NCBI GenBank assembly: GCA_964036315.1
Contig: OZ038498.1
Location: 8,098,136 to 8,162,135, forward strand
DNA: 64,000 bases
DNA from: Acanthosepion esculentum
Taxonomy: Eukaryota > Mollusca > Cephalopoda > Sepiida > Sepiidae
Reading direction: 5' to 3'
This document shows, in pieces, positions 43,836-54,974 of the stretch (position 1 is the stretch's first letter; every line of letters starts with the position of its first letter). Under the pieces are notes generated by a model. The model was not told the origin of the DNA, did not search any database, and saw nothing but the letters and a program-made list of their open reading frames with translations. A program made the position numbers and the translations under genes.

Positions 43836-43839
43836 CAAT

Positions 43840-44175
43840 CCAAATGGCTATTTTTTCAGTACATTATACAGCAAAATATTTTTAAATCCTATACACAGAC
43901 AGATATATAAGTCGGTAACACGAGGCTAACTCATTATGTTAATACTGATCTGAAATTTCCAATGTATAGTGTTCGATCTATACGACTACTGGAGTAGTGT
44001 TCAGGTAAGTGCATTGACAACGGAAAGGATTATGTCGAAATTCTTAATATTGGGTTACGAATTTGCATACGAAATTGCGTACACATATACAGGTTTCTAT
44101 TTTTGCACATATGGTATATATGCACGCGACGCATAAATACGTATTAAACACATACGCTAACACAAACACAGGCGC
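43840..44175. other. No recognised feature
   Basis: Unique-looking sequence. Confidence 0.35.
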
Positions 44176-44177
44176 AT

Positions 44178-44197
44178 AATATATATATATATATATA
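44178..44197. repeat. Short (TA)n
   Basis: TA run about 90 bp outside the left Penelope arm. Confidence 0.8.
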
Positions 44198-44204
44198 CCC
44201 AAGT

Positions 44205-44287
44205 TTAGGATTGGTATATACGGAGTGAAATCCAATAACCAACAATTAATATTCTTTAAAGAGTGCTCAATACAGAGTAGAGCAGAT
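44205..44287 (+). repeat. Sequence shared with 23893-23940
   Basis: TTAGGATTGGTATATACGGA and CCAATAACCAACAATT occur in both places directly outside arm-related sequence. Here GTGCTCAATACAGAGTAGAG follows. Confidence 0.6.
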
Positions 44288-45060
44288 ATAATTATTTATT
44301 TGAATATTACAACATAAATATGTTATAAAATCACGACAAAAGTAGCCATTTTGTTTCAACACTTCTTGTGTCTTGTCAAGTGATAATATAGAATATAGAA
44401 TAAATGGTTTTAAAAGTTTCAAATTAATCAACGATCCTTAGCTAAGAGTAAACGCTGTTACATAAGCTAGAGTGGCCAATCAAAAAACAAGTATAGGATG
44501 ATTCGAAAAATTTGACAACTAAGCAAGGTTATCTATATATTAAAAGATTTATAAAATTTGAAATTAAAATTAAAAGTAAAAAATTAAAATTACCTATTTA
44601 GAAATCTAAATCAGATCTCTATTAAGTTTTAAATTGTAGAATTACCAAGGAGAAAAATATAAAAATAAAAATAAAAGATATATATGCTATTTAATTTATA
44701 TTTTCATTGAAATTAAGTTGAAAGTTGTATTCAGAATCCCAGACAGAGATGTATACATTTTTCGTTTCATTTCAACATGTTAGTCGCCTCTCACGTGAAA
44801 TCATTCGAACTACGGCATGTTAAGCGCTCGGACGTATTTAGATATATACACACACATACAAAAAAGCAAACCACACATAGGCAAATGCACTATACTTACA
44901 CATACACATCGATACACACAGGCACATACATCTACATTCAATATGATCTAGACGGTCAAATGTCGAAGCTATTCGTGACTTAATATGTTATTAAACGAAT
45001 TTAAACTTGAAAAATAGCTAAACCGGTCAAATATACATAGATAAAATTTAAACAAATAAT

Positions 45061-45128
<68 letters not shown>

Positions 45129-45457
45129 CATATACACACACACACATATATACATATATACATTTTTGAAAACATATAGTTTTCGACACATTTACAGACA
45201 AAAGTAAATAACCACCTCCACATATAATTGAACACTCGCACATCCGCATATAAATTAATACATGCACCCGCATAGACACATATAAGGATAATAGGTACGC
45301 ATATACAGACCTACGTACATAAGCATACACATAGATAAGCCCATATAAATATATTGACCCATACGTCGACGCAGAAAAGTAAATAAGGCAAGTGAAGAAA
45401 TACATATAAAGATGCAACTATAAACAAGCACACACATACATACATACACATCTAGAT
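44288..45457. repeat. Left inverted arm of the Penelope-like element
   Basis: Contains, from outside in, the minus-strand hammerhead, a short A+T-rich stretch, TTAGTCGCCTCTCACGTGAA, a (TA)n/(CA)n block (45065-45165) and the boundary near CACATCTAGAT (45448-45458). The open frames of 60-140 codons here mirror those of the right arm and are not genes. Confidence 0.85.
44330..44384 (-). ncRNA. Hammerhead ribozyme-like fold in left arm
   Basis: Mirror of 49589-49643. On the minus strand ATCAC (44384-44380) pairs with GTGAT (44334-44330), the cleavage triplet GTC is 44337-44335, and the core has UUGACAA and GAAAC. In the sense of the reverse transcriptase frame this hammerhead lies downstream of the ORF. 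Confidence 0.6.
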
Positions 45458-45459
45458 GT

Positions 45460-46470
45460 ACATACATAAGCACGTATGCATATATGCATATAAACTAAAT
45501 ATATATATAGACATTTACAAATACAAGTGTATACACGAAAAATTAAACAAACGTAAATTAAAACGACATGAGTATAAAAATGCATATACACATCCGCTAG
45601 TACATATATATACACACATACATACGCAACTCCACATAGATATATACACATATATATCTACAGACATACATATACATACATACATACACACATACAAACA
45701 TACATATTCACAAATATATATACGCATATATACATATACATACATATATATATATACCTATATATATATATAAATATATATAAATACATATACACATATA
45801 CATACACACACATACACATATACGCACACACACATACATATACAAACACATATACATATATGCATAAACATATAGACACATGCATAAAAAAGGAAAAAGA
45901 AATAAGCATACATAGACCAACTTATATTCTAATAATATTCCAACAACATTATGATAAAATATATTAAAAGTTAATCATAATTTAAGAAAAGAACAACGGT
46001 CTGTAAGCAATTAAAGGTACTTTATCAACAAAAGTAGATTTTAGTTTGTATCTATGATACACTCCAAGACACTAAAGCCTACATACAAATACACATACAA
46101 TGACACACCAACATATATATATAAATATCTAATCCTATATAAATACCCATATCGACACATCCAGATAAACAATACACAAACAGTCGAGCGAACCATATAA
46201 ACACCCACACATACATATAAATATACACCTATATACATACACATATACATAAACATATACATATTTAAACATACATATATATACATATATATGCATATAT
46301 AAACCTATACATACACATAGAAACATACATACTACATATACATACATATATGCACACTCACACATACATATACATACATATGCAATATGCATACACATAT
46401 CTACACTCACACAAGTACACATAAATATCCCCATATACCCATACATATACTCACACATTTAGTGGTAGAC
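45460..46470. repeat. (TACATA)n low-complexity tract
   Basis: About 1 kb of degenerate ACATACATA and TATACACA repeats within the 3' non-coding part of the Penelope-like element. Tyr/Cys/Val-rich open frames on the minus strand and Thr/His/Tyr-rich ones on plus are by-products. Confidence 0.85.
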
Positions 46471-46556
46471 ACTTACCAGAATTTACTCCCTTACTCATAC
46501 ACATAAACAGGTTAACCTATGATAGAAGCCAATATACACAACCATATACCTTCATA

Positions 46557-46610
46557 AAAAAAAAAAAATAAATAAAAATAAAAAAAAAATAAAAAAAAAT
46601 AAAAAAAAAT
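46557..46610. repeat. A-rich tract (AAAAAAAT)n
   Basis: A-runs broken by single T residues between ORF and TACATA tract. Confidence 0.9.
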
Positions 46611-46816
46611 ACATATATATACCCCTATATACACATATACATATCCTACAGTAGAAATAACTCTACATAACATACAAATATATACATCTAAATACAGACA
46701 CGTATGATACTTTGTAAGTACCCAGTACACATTCATATCGATAAGGCGACTATCATGCTAAAAAGGTAACAGTCTATTAAGTTTAATTTATCATTATCAT
46801 AGAAAGTATATGATTT

Positions 46817-48488
46817 CTATACTAAGTTAAATTTAAGACGATGCTTACAGTTAACTGTTAGTTCATATCTTTGATTTAAAAGATCAGTCTTATTTTTAAA
46901 TCTAATTATTTCAAGTTACTCGTTAAGGCATAAGTAACACGGGGCATATAGTGAGTTACATGTCCGGGCCTTTCTAATTAATTTCCATTTAACCTTAGGT
47001 GTTTTATTTTTCTCTTTTAGACTCCAAAAGTATTTGGATAATGAAGTCATATATTTATAGTTACTATTATTAAAAGATTGCAGATGACCCCGCCAGCGTT
47101 CCTTGAATGGTCTCATGGTGCAACCTATGTAGAATTTCTTTATATTTGGATTTTCTAGTGTTGATATAGTACTGAGATAAACTACAGAGCTAGTTAAACA
47201 GTTATTATTTAGTGGACAATTATTGGGATTCCTGCAGTTACATGATTTATTATTTGTGTCATTTTGCTTAATGTTGCTTTGTGCAACCTTGTGGGTTGTC
47301 AGGCTCTCCGAATTTATATACTTGCTGAATATACTATTGTTATGTTTTTTAATTATTTTTTCTAGGTTATCAGCACAACTATAGCTTAACTTAAGAGTAT
47401 TAGAGTTAAATATTTTACTGAGTGGGTTGGTTCCAGATTTGGGGAAATGTTTTTTAATGAGGTTTAGAAACAGGTGCCCCAATTTAGTTTTAACCATAAT
47501 GTTAAAAGGGGGAGTATACCATATGATTTTTCTAGATCTCTTTCTACCATTATTGTTGCTATTTATAGGGCTTTTATATTGAATATTAATATTTTTATAT
47601 CCACTATTTTTAAGTGCGGAATTGTAAAGGTCTCTATGCTTATTAAAAATATCAGTGTTTGAAGAGTTGTTACTGATCCTACATTCAATAGAATAGGGTA
47701 TGTGTTTGATGATTGCAGGGGGGTGGTTAGAATTTGGATGAACGTATATTTGATTGGAATTAACTTTTACATATGGTTGGTATGTGTTGCTAGTGAGGTC
47801 TAGGGTGACGTCTAGGAAGTCTACTTGTTTAACATTAGTGGAAACTATTACTCTGAGACCTAGATCCTTAAATACCTTATGTATCATTTTTCTAATACGA
47901 TCTACTTTAATTTTAGTGGAATTCCTAACTACTAATAACCCGTCGTCCCTATATAATCCTACACTATCAGAATCTAGGCAATCAAATGCACTTAAATTAT
48001 ACAAAAGAAAGAATCCAACAAGATCAGAAGCTTCAGCAGAATCCAGAGAACCCATTGAAATGTCAAATTTTTCGTTACAGGACTTTTTGGTCCACTGTTC
48101 ATCTTTGTAGATTAGAACCGAATTTCGGCACTCCATGATGGTATTCACTTCTCTTTCAGAAATGTTGGAGTATTCCCGAGCGAAGTCCAGGGCACAAGTG
48201 AACAGATTTTTGGATATAGATGGATAATAGTCTGTAATGTCAAACTGTATGAAGGTACATTTATCCTTAAATCCGATGTTGGTAAACCAGTTGATGACAT
48301 CCGCAGTGTTAATCCATTGTAGTAGTCCGAGGGTTTTCTTTATGGAGTGGTTGGTTCTTTCTAAGATGTTCTTACTAATCCTGCCGATTTCCGGTCTAGT
48401 TGGATTTATAATCCTAGTTGATGGCTTAGATCTGAAATCGGGTTTGTGATCTTTTAATAAAATATAGGCTTCTTTAGATTGTATCTAG
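46817..48488 (-). pseudogene. Penelope-like reverse transcriptase with C-terminal GIY-YIG endonuclease, 5'-truncated
   Basis: Minus strand, about 555 codons, interrupted once. After a TAG at the arm junction: AYILLKDHKPDFRSKPSTR, then FIQFDITDYYPSIS (palm motif A), MGSLDSAEASDLVGFFLL (motif B-like), VGLYRDDGLLV (catalytic motif C), QVDFLDVTLDL and YVHPNSNHPPAIIKHIPYSI (thumb). A cysteine cluster CNCRNPNNCPLNNNC follows, then VVYLSTI, KFYIGCTMRPFKERWRGHLQ (GIY-YIG with the catalytic Arg) and YLCLNE with the terminal Glu. One in-frame TAA right after that Glu splits off the last 30 or so codons, ending at 46817. Full-length proteins are longer, so the N-terminus is missing. Only one lesion in so long a frame implies a recent insertion. 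The endonuclease is C-terminal, unlike the permuted Naiad type. Confidence 0.85.
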
Positions 48489-48779
48489 ATGTGTATGTAT
48501 GTATGTGTGTGCTTGTATATAGTTGCATCTTTATATGTATTTCTTCACTTGCCTTATTTACTTTTCTGCGTCGACGTATGGGTCAATATATTTATATGTG
48601 CTTATCTATGTGTATGTTTATGTACGTAGGTCTGTATATGCGTACCTATTATCCTTATATGTGTCTATGCGGGTGCATGTATTAATTTATATGCGGATGT
48701 GCGAGTGTTCAATTATATGTGGAGGTGGTTATTTACTTTTGTCTGTAAATGTGTCGAAAACTATATGTTTTCAAAAATG

Positions 48780-48831
48780 TATATATGTATATATGTGTGT
48801 GTGTGTGTGTATATGTATATATATATATGTA

Positions 48832-48902
<71 letters not shown>
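48780..48902. repeat. (TG)n(TA)n microsatellite in right arm
   Basis: Longer than the equivalent block in the left arm (45065-45165). Confidence 0.9.
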
Positions 48903-48907
<5 letters not shown>

Positions 48908-49588
48908 TTTGTTTAAATTTTATCTATGTATATTTGACCGGTTTAGCTATTTTTCAAGTTTAAATTCGTTTAATAACATATTAAGCCACGAATAGCTTCG
49001 ACATTTGACCGTCTAGATCATATTGAATGTAGATGTATGTGCCTGTGTGTATCGATGTGTATGTGTAAGTATAGTGCATTTGCCTATGTGTGGTTTGCTT
49101 TTTTGTATGTGTGTGTATATATCTAAATACGTCCGAGCGCTTAACATGCCGTTGTTCGAATGATTTCACGTGAGAGGCGACTAACATGTTGAAATGAAAC
49201 GAAAAATGTATACACCTCTGTCTGGGATTCTGAATACAACTTTCAACTTAATTTCAATGAAAATATAAATTAAATAGCATATATATCTTTTATTTTTATT
49301 TTTATATTTTTTCTCCTTGGTAATTCTACAATTTAAAACTTAATAGAGATCTGATTTAGATTTCTAAATAGGTAATTTTAATTTTTTAATTTTTTACTTT
49401 TAATTTTAATTTCAAATTTTATAAATCTTTTAATATATAGATAACCTTGCTTAGTTGTCAAATTTTTCGAATCATCCTATACTTGTTTTTTGATTGGCCA
49501 CTCTAGCTTATGTAACAGCGTTTACTCTTAGCTAAGGATCGTTGATTAATTTGAAACTTTTAAAACCATTTATTCTATATTCTATATT

Positions 49589-49643
49589 ATCACTTGACAA
49601 GACACAAGAAGTGTTGAAACAAAATGGCTACTTTTGTCGTGAT
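49589..49643 (+). ncRNA. Hammerhead ribozyme-like fold in right arm, U3-A8 variant
   Basis: ATCAC (49589-49593) and GTGAT (49639-49643) form helix I. The core heptamer TTGACAA (49594-49600) replaces CTGANGA. Helix II is GACAC/GTGTT around AAGAA, and GAAAC is at 49616-49620. Helix III is long: CAAAA and TTTTG around TGGCTAC. GTC is at 49636-49638. Relative to the consensus, C3 became U and G8 became A; these two bases pair in the hammerhead core, so the double change keeps the pair. Predicted cleavage is after 49638. Confidence 0.6.
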
Positions 49644-49678
49644 TTTATAACATATTTATGTTGTAATATTCAAATAAA

Positions 49679-49683
<5 letters not shown>

Positions 49684-49722
<39 letters not shown>
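49684..49722. repeat. (TA)n microsatellite
   Basis: TA array at the outer end of the right arm. Confidence 0.95.
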
Positions 49723-49724
<2 letters not shown>

Positions 49725-49789
49725 TTCACTTACGTTTTACATTACTGCTGAAAGGCTTTCACACATATTTCTCGTGAGAATTGAAATAG

Positions 49790-49855
49790 AATATATATAT
49801 ATATATATGTATGTACATATATATATATATGTACATATATATATGTGTATATATA

Positions 49856-49914
<59 letters not shown>
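49790..49914. repeat. (TA)n microsatellite with TACATA interruptions
   Basis: Long compound TA array. Confidence 0.95.
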
Positions 49915-49916
<2 letters not shown>

Positions 49917-49919
49917 GTT

Positions 49920-50700
49920 GCTGTAAGTTTGTGTGTGTGCATGTGGCATAGAAGTTGCAGTATAAGTGGTTTGCCTTTAACATATTATCCAAACAATTTT
50001 TTCGGCTTTTACAACGTCCATGATACAACTGTGCAACATATGGTCAAAAACTGTGAATTTTTACTAGAAGTAACCAGGGCTGAATTATAAAATATTAGAT
50101 ATCAAATATGGGTTGTACTTAGATAACCTATGTGCAACTATAGCTGGCTACATCCGAGAAAGCTACAATTCAGATTAATTCAAACATTCGCGACTCATAT
50201 AAGTGATGTGTGAAATGATTGCACCCACGAAGAAAATATTTAATATTCATATGCATTATTCTGGAAAATCGTATATTGAACACAGAATCGATTGCGTTAG
50301 CGGTCATTTTTTCAACACTGTAAGGTACTGTAAAACGAAAATAGTAACCTCAGATTTCGATTCATGTCCTTAAATAGCCTCGTAAAATCTAGACTCGCAC
50401 ATGCAATTTTATGATTGGCGCCAACTCGTTTATAAATGATTAACCTATCATATATCGTTTTCTCAGATCAATTATTAAAAATTATTTCAAGCGAATAAAT
50501 CCCCTATAGGTCTTTAAAAAAGATTATTCCTCATCGGACCCTCTAGACTGGCGCTATACTGAAGACAAAGAGCTTAACCAAATAACAAAAACCACATTAC
50601 TTCAACCTTTAAAACAGTAACAACATAAATTGGTAGCACATGCGTTGAGAAAGGGAAATAATAATATAATTAAGATTTTACAAATTTACACTACATTAAG
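49920..50700. other. No recognised feature
   Basis: Unique-looking A+T-rich sequence before the minisatellite. Confidence 0.35.
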
Positions 50701-50714
50701 TATAAGATTTGGAA

Positions 50715-51598
50715 GGATCCCCACCATCAATAAAAGAAAGGACCCTTTCCATCAATAAAAGAAAGGACCCATTCATTAATAAAAGAAATGACTCCTATCA
50801 ATAAAAGAAAGGATCATCTCCATCAATAAAAGAAAGGACTCCTTCCATCATAAAAGAAAGGGCGCCTTCCATCAATAAAAGAAAGGACGCTCTCCATCAA
50901 TAAAAGAAAGGACTCCCTCCATCAATAAAAGAAAGGACCCTCTCCATCAATAAACGAAAGGACACTCTCCATCAATAAAAGAAAGGACACAGTCCATCAA
51001 TAAAAGAAAGGACGTCCTCCATCAATAAAAGAAAGGACCCCTTCCATTAATAAAGGAAAGGACGCCTTCCATCAACAGAAGAAAGTACTACTTCCATCAA
51101 TAAAAGAAAGGACCCTCTCCATCAATAAAAGAAAGGACCCTCTCCATCAATAAAAGAATGGACGCCTTCCATCAATAAAAGAAAGGACCCTCTCAATCGA
51201 TAAAAGAAAGGACTCCTTCATTCAATAAAAGAAAGGACTCCTTCCATCAATAAAGGAAATGACCCTCTCCATCAATAAAAGAAAGGACCCTCTCCATCAA
51301 TAAAAGAAAGGACTCCTTCCATCAATAAAAGAAAGGACCCTCTCCATCAATAAAAGAAATGACCCTCTCCATCAATAAAAGAAAGGACTCCTTCCTCCAA
51401 TAAAAGAATGAACGCCTTCCATCAATAAAAGAAAGGACAACTTCATTCAATAAAAGAAAAGACCCTCTCTATCAATAAAAGAAAGGACTCCTTCCATCAA
51501 TAAAAAAGGACTCCTTCCATAAATAAAAGAAAGGATTTCTTCCATCAATAAAAGAAAGGACTTCTTCCATCAATAAAAGAAAGGACCCTCTCCATTAT
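50715..51598 (+). repeat. 25-bp minisatellite, about 35 units
   Basis: The unit is CATCAATAAAAGAAAGGA plus CCCTCTC, repeated with exact 25-bp steps over most of the array (for example ATCAATAAAA at 51121, 51146 and 51171). The A-rich half is nearly invariant, while the last six or seven bases switch mainly between two types, CCCTCTC and CTCCTTC / CGCCTTC. A 25-bp period is not a multiple of three, so it is not a protein repeat. Confidence 0.95.
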
Positions 51599-51599
51599 T

Positions 51600-52600
51600 A
51601 AATATCAACTGACAGTAACTCTTTTCAATCAATTAATTATTCATTGTAAGGAAACGACTGTTTACACCGTTGCCATTAACGTACCATAAATACTTTAAAC
51701 TGACTTTCCACACTACTTCAAACAAAAGGCTAGGAAGGAAGTCCCATCAATAATGGAAACAGCTATAACAGCTACTGGCCTTGGTAAACATATTTGCCTG
51801 ACAAATTGTTTTTAAAGATTGTATAATTTCATTTTATTATTTCAAGCGACATCAGTATTGGCAGAACGGTCAATGAATGCCGAATGTGTCCTTATAAAGA
51901 AACGGCAAAATATTGCCATTGTCATTAGAGATGGAGAGAACAGTTACGACCTTTTGATCTCAACCTGATGGCCAGAGAGTAAAGAAAAGCATAACTCAAG
52001 TAGTGCTGGATGCTCGATCAATGAATGCCTAATGTTTCCTTATAAGGAAACGGCTAATATCAGCATTACAAAATAATACCGCTATATGCAAGGAATTTCA
52101 CTGTGAGTATAGATACATAAACCTATTCATATATATATATACGTGTCTTTGTTTTTTTTTGTTTTTTTACGAGAATACAGACTCAAAGTAAGAAATAACA
52201 AAAAGTTTCAGCCTGTGGCAGGAATGATTGATTCTTATTTCAGATAACCAGAAATATACAACGCGACAAAATCCTGATTTTATGTCAATAGATTGATTTA
52301 TGTTTTTCTTAATATCAGCACGTGCCCATCTAGGTACACGGCAATAGATAATGAACAGATATATTGTATTTAAGGCAGAAACATATGGTTTTGTCACTCC
52401 TAAGATACCAGGTAATCAATAAGTGCAGACTTAAATATACGGTCGATAAGGATATATAATATTGATTGTATGTAGACGTGTACACTTATTAGCACAATTA
52501 TATGCATACGTATAGATGTATGTGAGGTTTGTATATATAAATGAGTATGATACGTTTTCGACTTTTCTCTTTATTATGGTATATCATATTACAATAGAGT
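51600..52600. other. No recognised feature
   Basis: Contains two partial copies of AACGGCTAATAT/CAATGAATGCC-type sequence (around 51870-51920 and 52015-52060) but no element that I recognise. Confidence 0.35.
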
Positions 52601-52604
52601 TTAA

Positions 52605-52705
52605 CGGACACCACGATGTGGTGGAGTTATTACTAATTTAGTCCATTCGAGCAATTATTACTGAGTAATGGGTTCGATCATAACAGAGAACTGTGTAACT
52701 GTTGT
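52605..52705 (+). mobile_element. Possible tRNA-derived SINE fragment
   Basis: GGGTTCGATCA (about 52670) resembles a box B; CACGATGTGGTGGAGTTA upstream may be a damaged box A. Confidence 0.3.
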
Positions 52706-52734
52706 TCTGATCTATATCTAAGTTACGCTTAGTA

Positions 52735-52860
52735 AGTGACAGGGAAGCTACATTATGGCAGTCGGAAAGTGACTGAAACCAAGTTATCAGCTTCCCTATG
52801 CCTTTTCTATAAATACTTTCATGGTAATTGTTCTAACGAGCTTTCCTCTATGATTGGGGT
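52735..52860. pseudogene. CR1/Jockey-like fragments joined head to head
   Basis: 52735-52780 (CGGAAAGTGACTGAAACC) is the family in minus orientation and 52785-52850 (CCTTTTCTATAAATACTTTC, GAGCTTTCCTCT) is the family in plus orientation. Confidence 0.55.
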
Positions 52861-52984
52861 TAGTTTTTAGAATTGTTATTTTATTCCCCTCCCCCCACAG
52901 ACACTGAATTGTAAATATGGGGACTAGTTAGTATTTTCAGAGACAGTGAGGTATTATGGTGATTGTAGTAAGAAAGGTTCGTAT

Positions 52985-53125
52985 GAATGTGGTGTTTTGG
53001 TGTAAGATATATTGTTCGAACGATTGGGTCAGTGTTTGCGGCTAGCTAAGTTATATTTAAGACAGAAGAAGCCCGTCCTTTCCCCAATCCCCACTTCGGC
53101 CTTGTGCCACATTTCTGTAATTTAT
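52985..53125 (+). mobile_element. SINE tail fragment
   Basis: Ends with CTTCGGCCTTGTGCCACATT, the tail of the SINE at 37907-38036; the head is unrecognisable. Confidence 0.4.
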
Positions 53126-53144
53126 ACAGAATAAATATCGCTTT

Positions 53145-53850
53145 CCTCTATGATAACTAGACTTTATGAATTTAAGCGCAGTACTAGATTGGCGGCAAGG
53201 TCTCATGATTATACAGTTGGACTAATGTTTTCTGCTGACATCAAGTGGAAAGAATATATTAAATCAATTACTAAGTCTGTATCTAGGAAAGCTGGTTTAC
53301 TCTGTTGTGCTCAACAATTTTTCTCAGCAGAATCTATCTGACATATTTACCATGCATTCTTGTATAGAATATTCCTGCCACATCTTGTCTGACGCTTCTG
53401 CTATAGATTTAGAGATTCTTGATAAAATCTAAATAAGATCTGCAATGTTATTGGTCCTGACCTGGCCACATTTCCCACTGTCATAACATGGCTTCTCTGT
53501 GCCTTTTTTATAAATATTTTCATAGTAATTGTTCTGATGAGCTTTCCTCTTTGGTACCTAGACTTTATGAATTTAAGCGCAGTACTAGATTGGCAGTAAG
53601 GTCTCATCGCTTTACAATTGAAATGGCTAGATGTAACCGTAAGTTCTATGCTAACAGTTTCTTTTATCGTGTTTCTCGCATATGGAACTCTCTTTCGTAT
53701 TTATGCTTTCCAGACCAAAATTTAAATTCAGAGTCAGTCGTTATGTTCTTAATTCTTCTTCTTTTATTGTTCTGTCTCCTTAATCGTATCTTTTCTCATA
53801 TTCTCTCACACTTAGTAACCCCTGCATCTTAGTGGCTTTATTGCCTTTCT
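53145..53850 (+). pseudogene. CR1/Jockey-like non-LTR element, C-terminal coding region and 3' end
   Basis: SADIKWKEYIKSITKSVSRK and AGLLCCAQQFFSAESI (53225-53340), then with stops to 53480, then CLFYKYFHSNCSDELSSLVP, RLYEFKRSTRLAVRSHRFTI, EMARCNRKFYANSFFYRVSR and IWNSLSYLCFPDQN. The SRIWNSL block is the conserved C-terminus of non-LTR ORF2 proteins. A RLYEFKRSTRLA segment is present twice (53150 and 53555), so a piece is duplicated. The 3' end has CCCCTGCATCTTAGTGGCTT. Most complete copy of the family here, but no catalytic core. Confidence 0.75.
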
Positions 53851-53854
53851 TGAT

Positions 53855-54555
53855 GTGAAATATAATAAAACGACCATGGTATACAAGGCAGATGAACCAC
53901 ACCCAATATTTAAAGTTTTGTTTTATTTTGCAATCACCAATTCGAAGCTCGTATCTTGGGCTTTTTTCTCTTACAGGCAACCAAACGTTCTTTCTGGTCT
54001 TTATTCCCGTTCTCCTTTATACATTGTCGCAGAGGTCCTATCATTTTATTTTTGCCGGAAATTCACATAGCGTTATCTACTTATATTATATAATATTGCA
54101 TTCATCCATAATAAATCCTGGTTGGATATTAAGTTTCTTTAATTCACCGTAAAGATTAAATAAATTTTGGAAAAGTATTTTGCACTTTGTTTGATTCAAG
54201 AGATTGGCAGATTATTAAGAGGCAGTAAATTTTCATTACAAAAAAAGAAAAATTGTATTGAACTATTACGTGATATCTGTCCTCCAAATAGACAACGAAT
54301 GCTGGACGATCTCCTCAAAGATGAAAAAGAAGCGACAGAAATGTGGTTCTACAGGAAGATGCTGCGGATGTCATGAACCGAACATGTTTCATAAGATTGA
54401 AAACTCACATAATAATCAAAAGTCTATTGGATTATATTCCAAAGAATTTATATAAGACAAATTCCTACAAATCCCAGTTAAGAGGTTTGTATGTAGTATA
54501 TGAGGATTAACTTCTTTTGTAAATAGCCATCCAATTATAAGTTCTTTGGAGCAAC
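53855..54555. other. No recognised feature
   Basis: A+T-rich; short open frames without family resemblance. Confidence 0.35.
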
Positions 54556-54567
54556 AAGGCTGCTTGA

Positions 54568-54692
54568 TAGTGCTGGTTTATGGACACATGACTTTGAAGC
54601 ACTGGTCCACGTACGATCGCCGAAGTTAAGTATCGTTGAATCAGTACCTAGATGGGTGACTGCTTGGGAATACCTGGTGCTGTCAGTTTGAT
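54568..54692 (+). rRNA. 5S rRNA-like sequence (pseudogene or 5S-derived)
   Basis: CGATCGCCGAAGTTAAG, AGTACCTAGATGGGTGACTG and CTTGGGAATACCTGGTGCTG follow the order and spacing of the internal control region and 3' half of eukaryotic 5S rRNA, about 120 bp in all, with a T-run right after. The 5' half (TGCTGGTTTATGGACAC) is diverged. It stands alone, so a retroposed or 5S-headed SINE copy is more likely than a functional gene. Confidence 0.7.
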
Positions 54693-54814
54693 TTTTTTTT
54701 AAGATCTAAAATATATGCTTGCTTTAAATAACCTGCAATGGGTTGATAAACAGTAAAAAAACGAATCAAGTATTGGGTATGATGATAAACTAAATTCGGC
54801 AGCAAGGCCTTGGA

Positions 54815-54960
54815 TCTGCATGTTTGAGGATCGGGAATCGAACTCTTAATTGTTGTTGTGCCCAGGTCTACCCTGATCCGGGGTGGTAGCACCTGCTAGG
54901 GTCCCAGCTATGGACAAATAGTCAATCTCTAAACCGGAGCCAAAACACTATGGAAGTATA
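54815..54960 (-). repeat. Repeat D body, minus orientation
   Basis: The minus strand has GACTATTTGTCCATAGCTGG, GACCCTAGCAGGTGCTACCA and CAATTAAGAGTTC, matching 3236-3320 and 59845-59930. Confidence 0.6.
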
Positions 54961-54974
54961 AAAATACATTTTAT

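Larger units (their letters stand above)
44288..49687 (-). mobile_element. Penelope-like element enclosed by inverted arms of about 1.2 kb
   Basis: The left arm (44288-45457) and right arm (48483-49687) are near-identical inverted copies: ACCGGTCAAATATACATAGA (plus, 45022) and TCTATGTATATTTGACCGGT (48922) are one of many mirrored pairs. The spacer holds a reverse transcriptase-GIY-YIG frame on the minus strand (48488-46817) and about 1.35 kb of TACATA-rich 3' sequence. The right arm replaces the 5' part of the coding region. Penelope-like elements are known to carry terminal repeats in direct or inverted order; a full-length inverted pair on one insertion is notable. Confidence 0.8.
48483..49687. 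repeat. Right inverted arm of the Penelope-like element
   Basis: Mirror of the left arm with few differences, apart from a longer (TG)n(TA)n block (48780-48902). Its inner end cuts into the reverse transcriptase frame; its outer end carries the hammerhead and runs into (TA)n at 49684. Confidence 0.85.

Noticed and set aside
45001..46458. Tyr/Cys/Val-rich frames in the Penelope arm and 3' region
   Set aside because: Products of TACATA and TA repeats; the mirrored right arm gives the same frames.
50715..51598. CRISPR-like array
   Set aside because: Units are contiguous 25-bp tandems with no unique spacers, in a eukaryotic setting.
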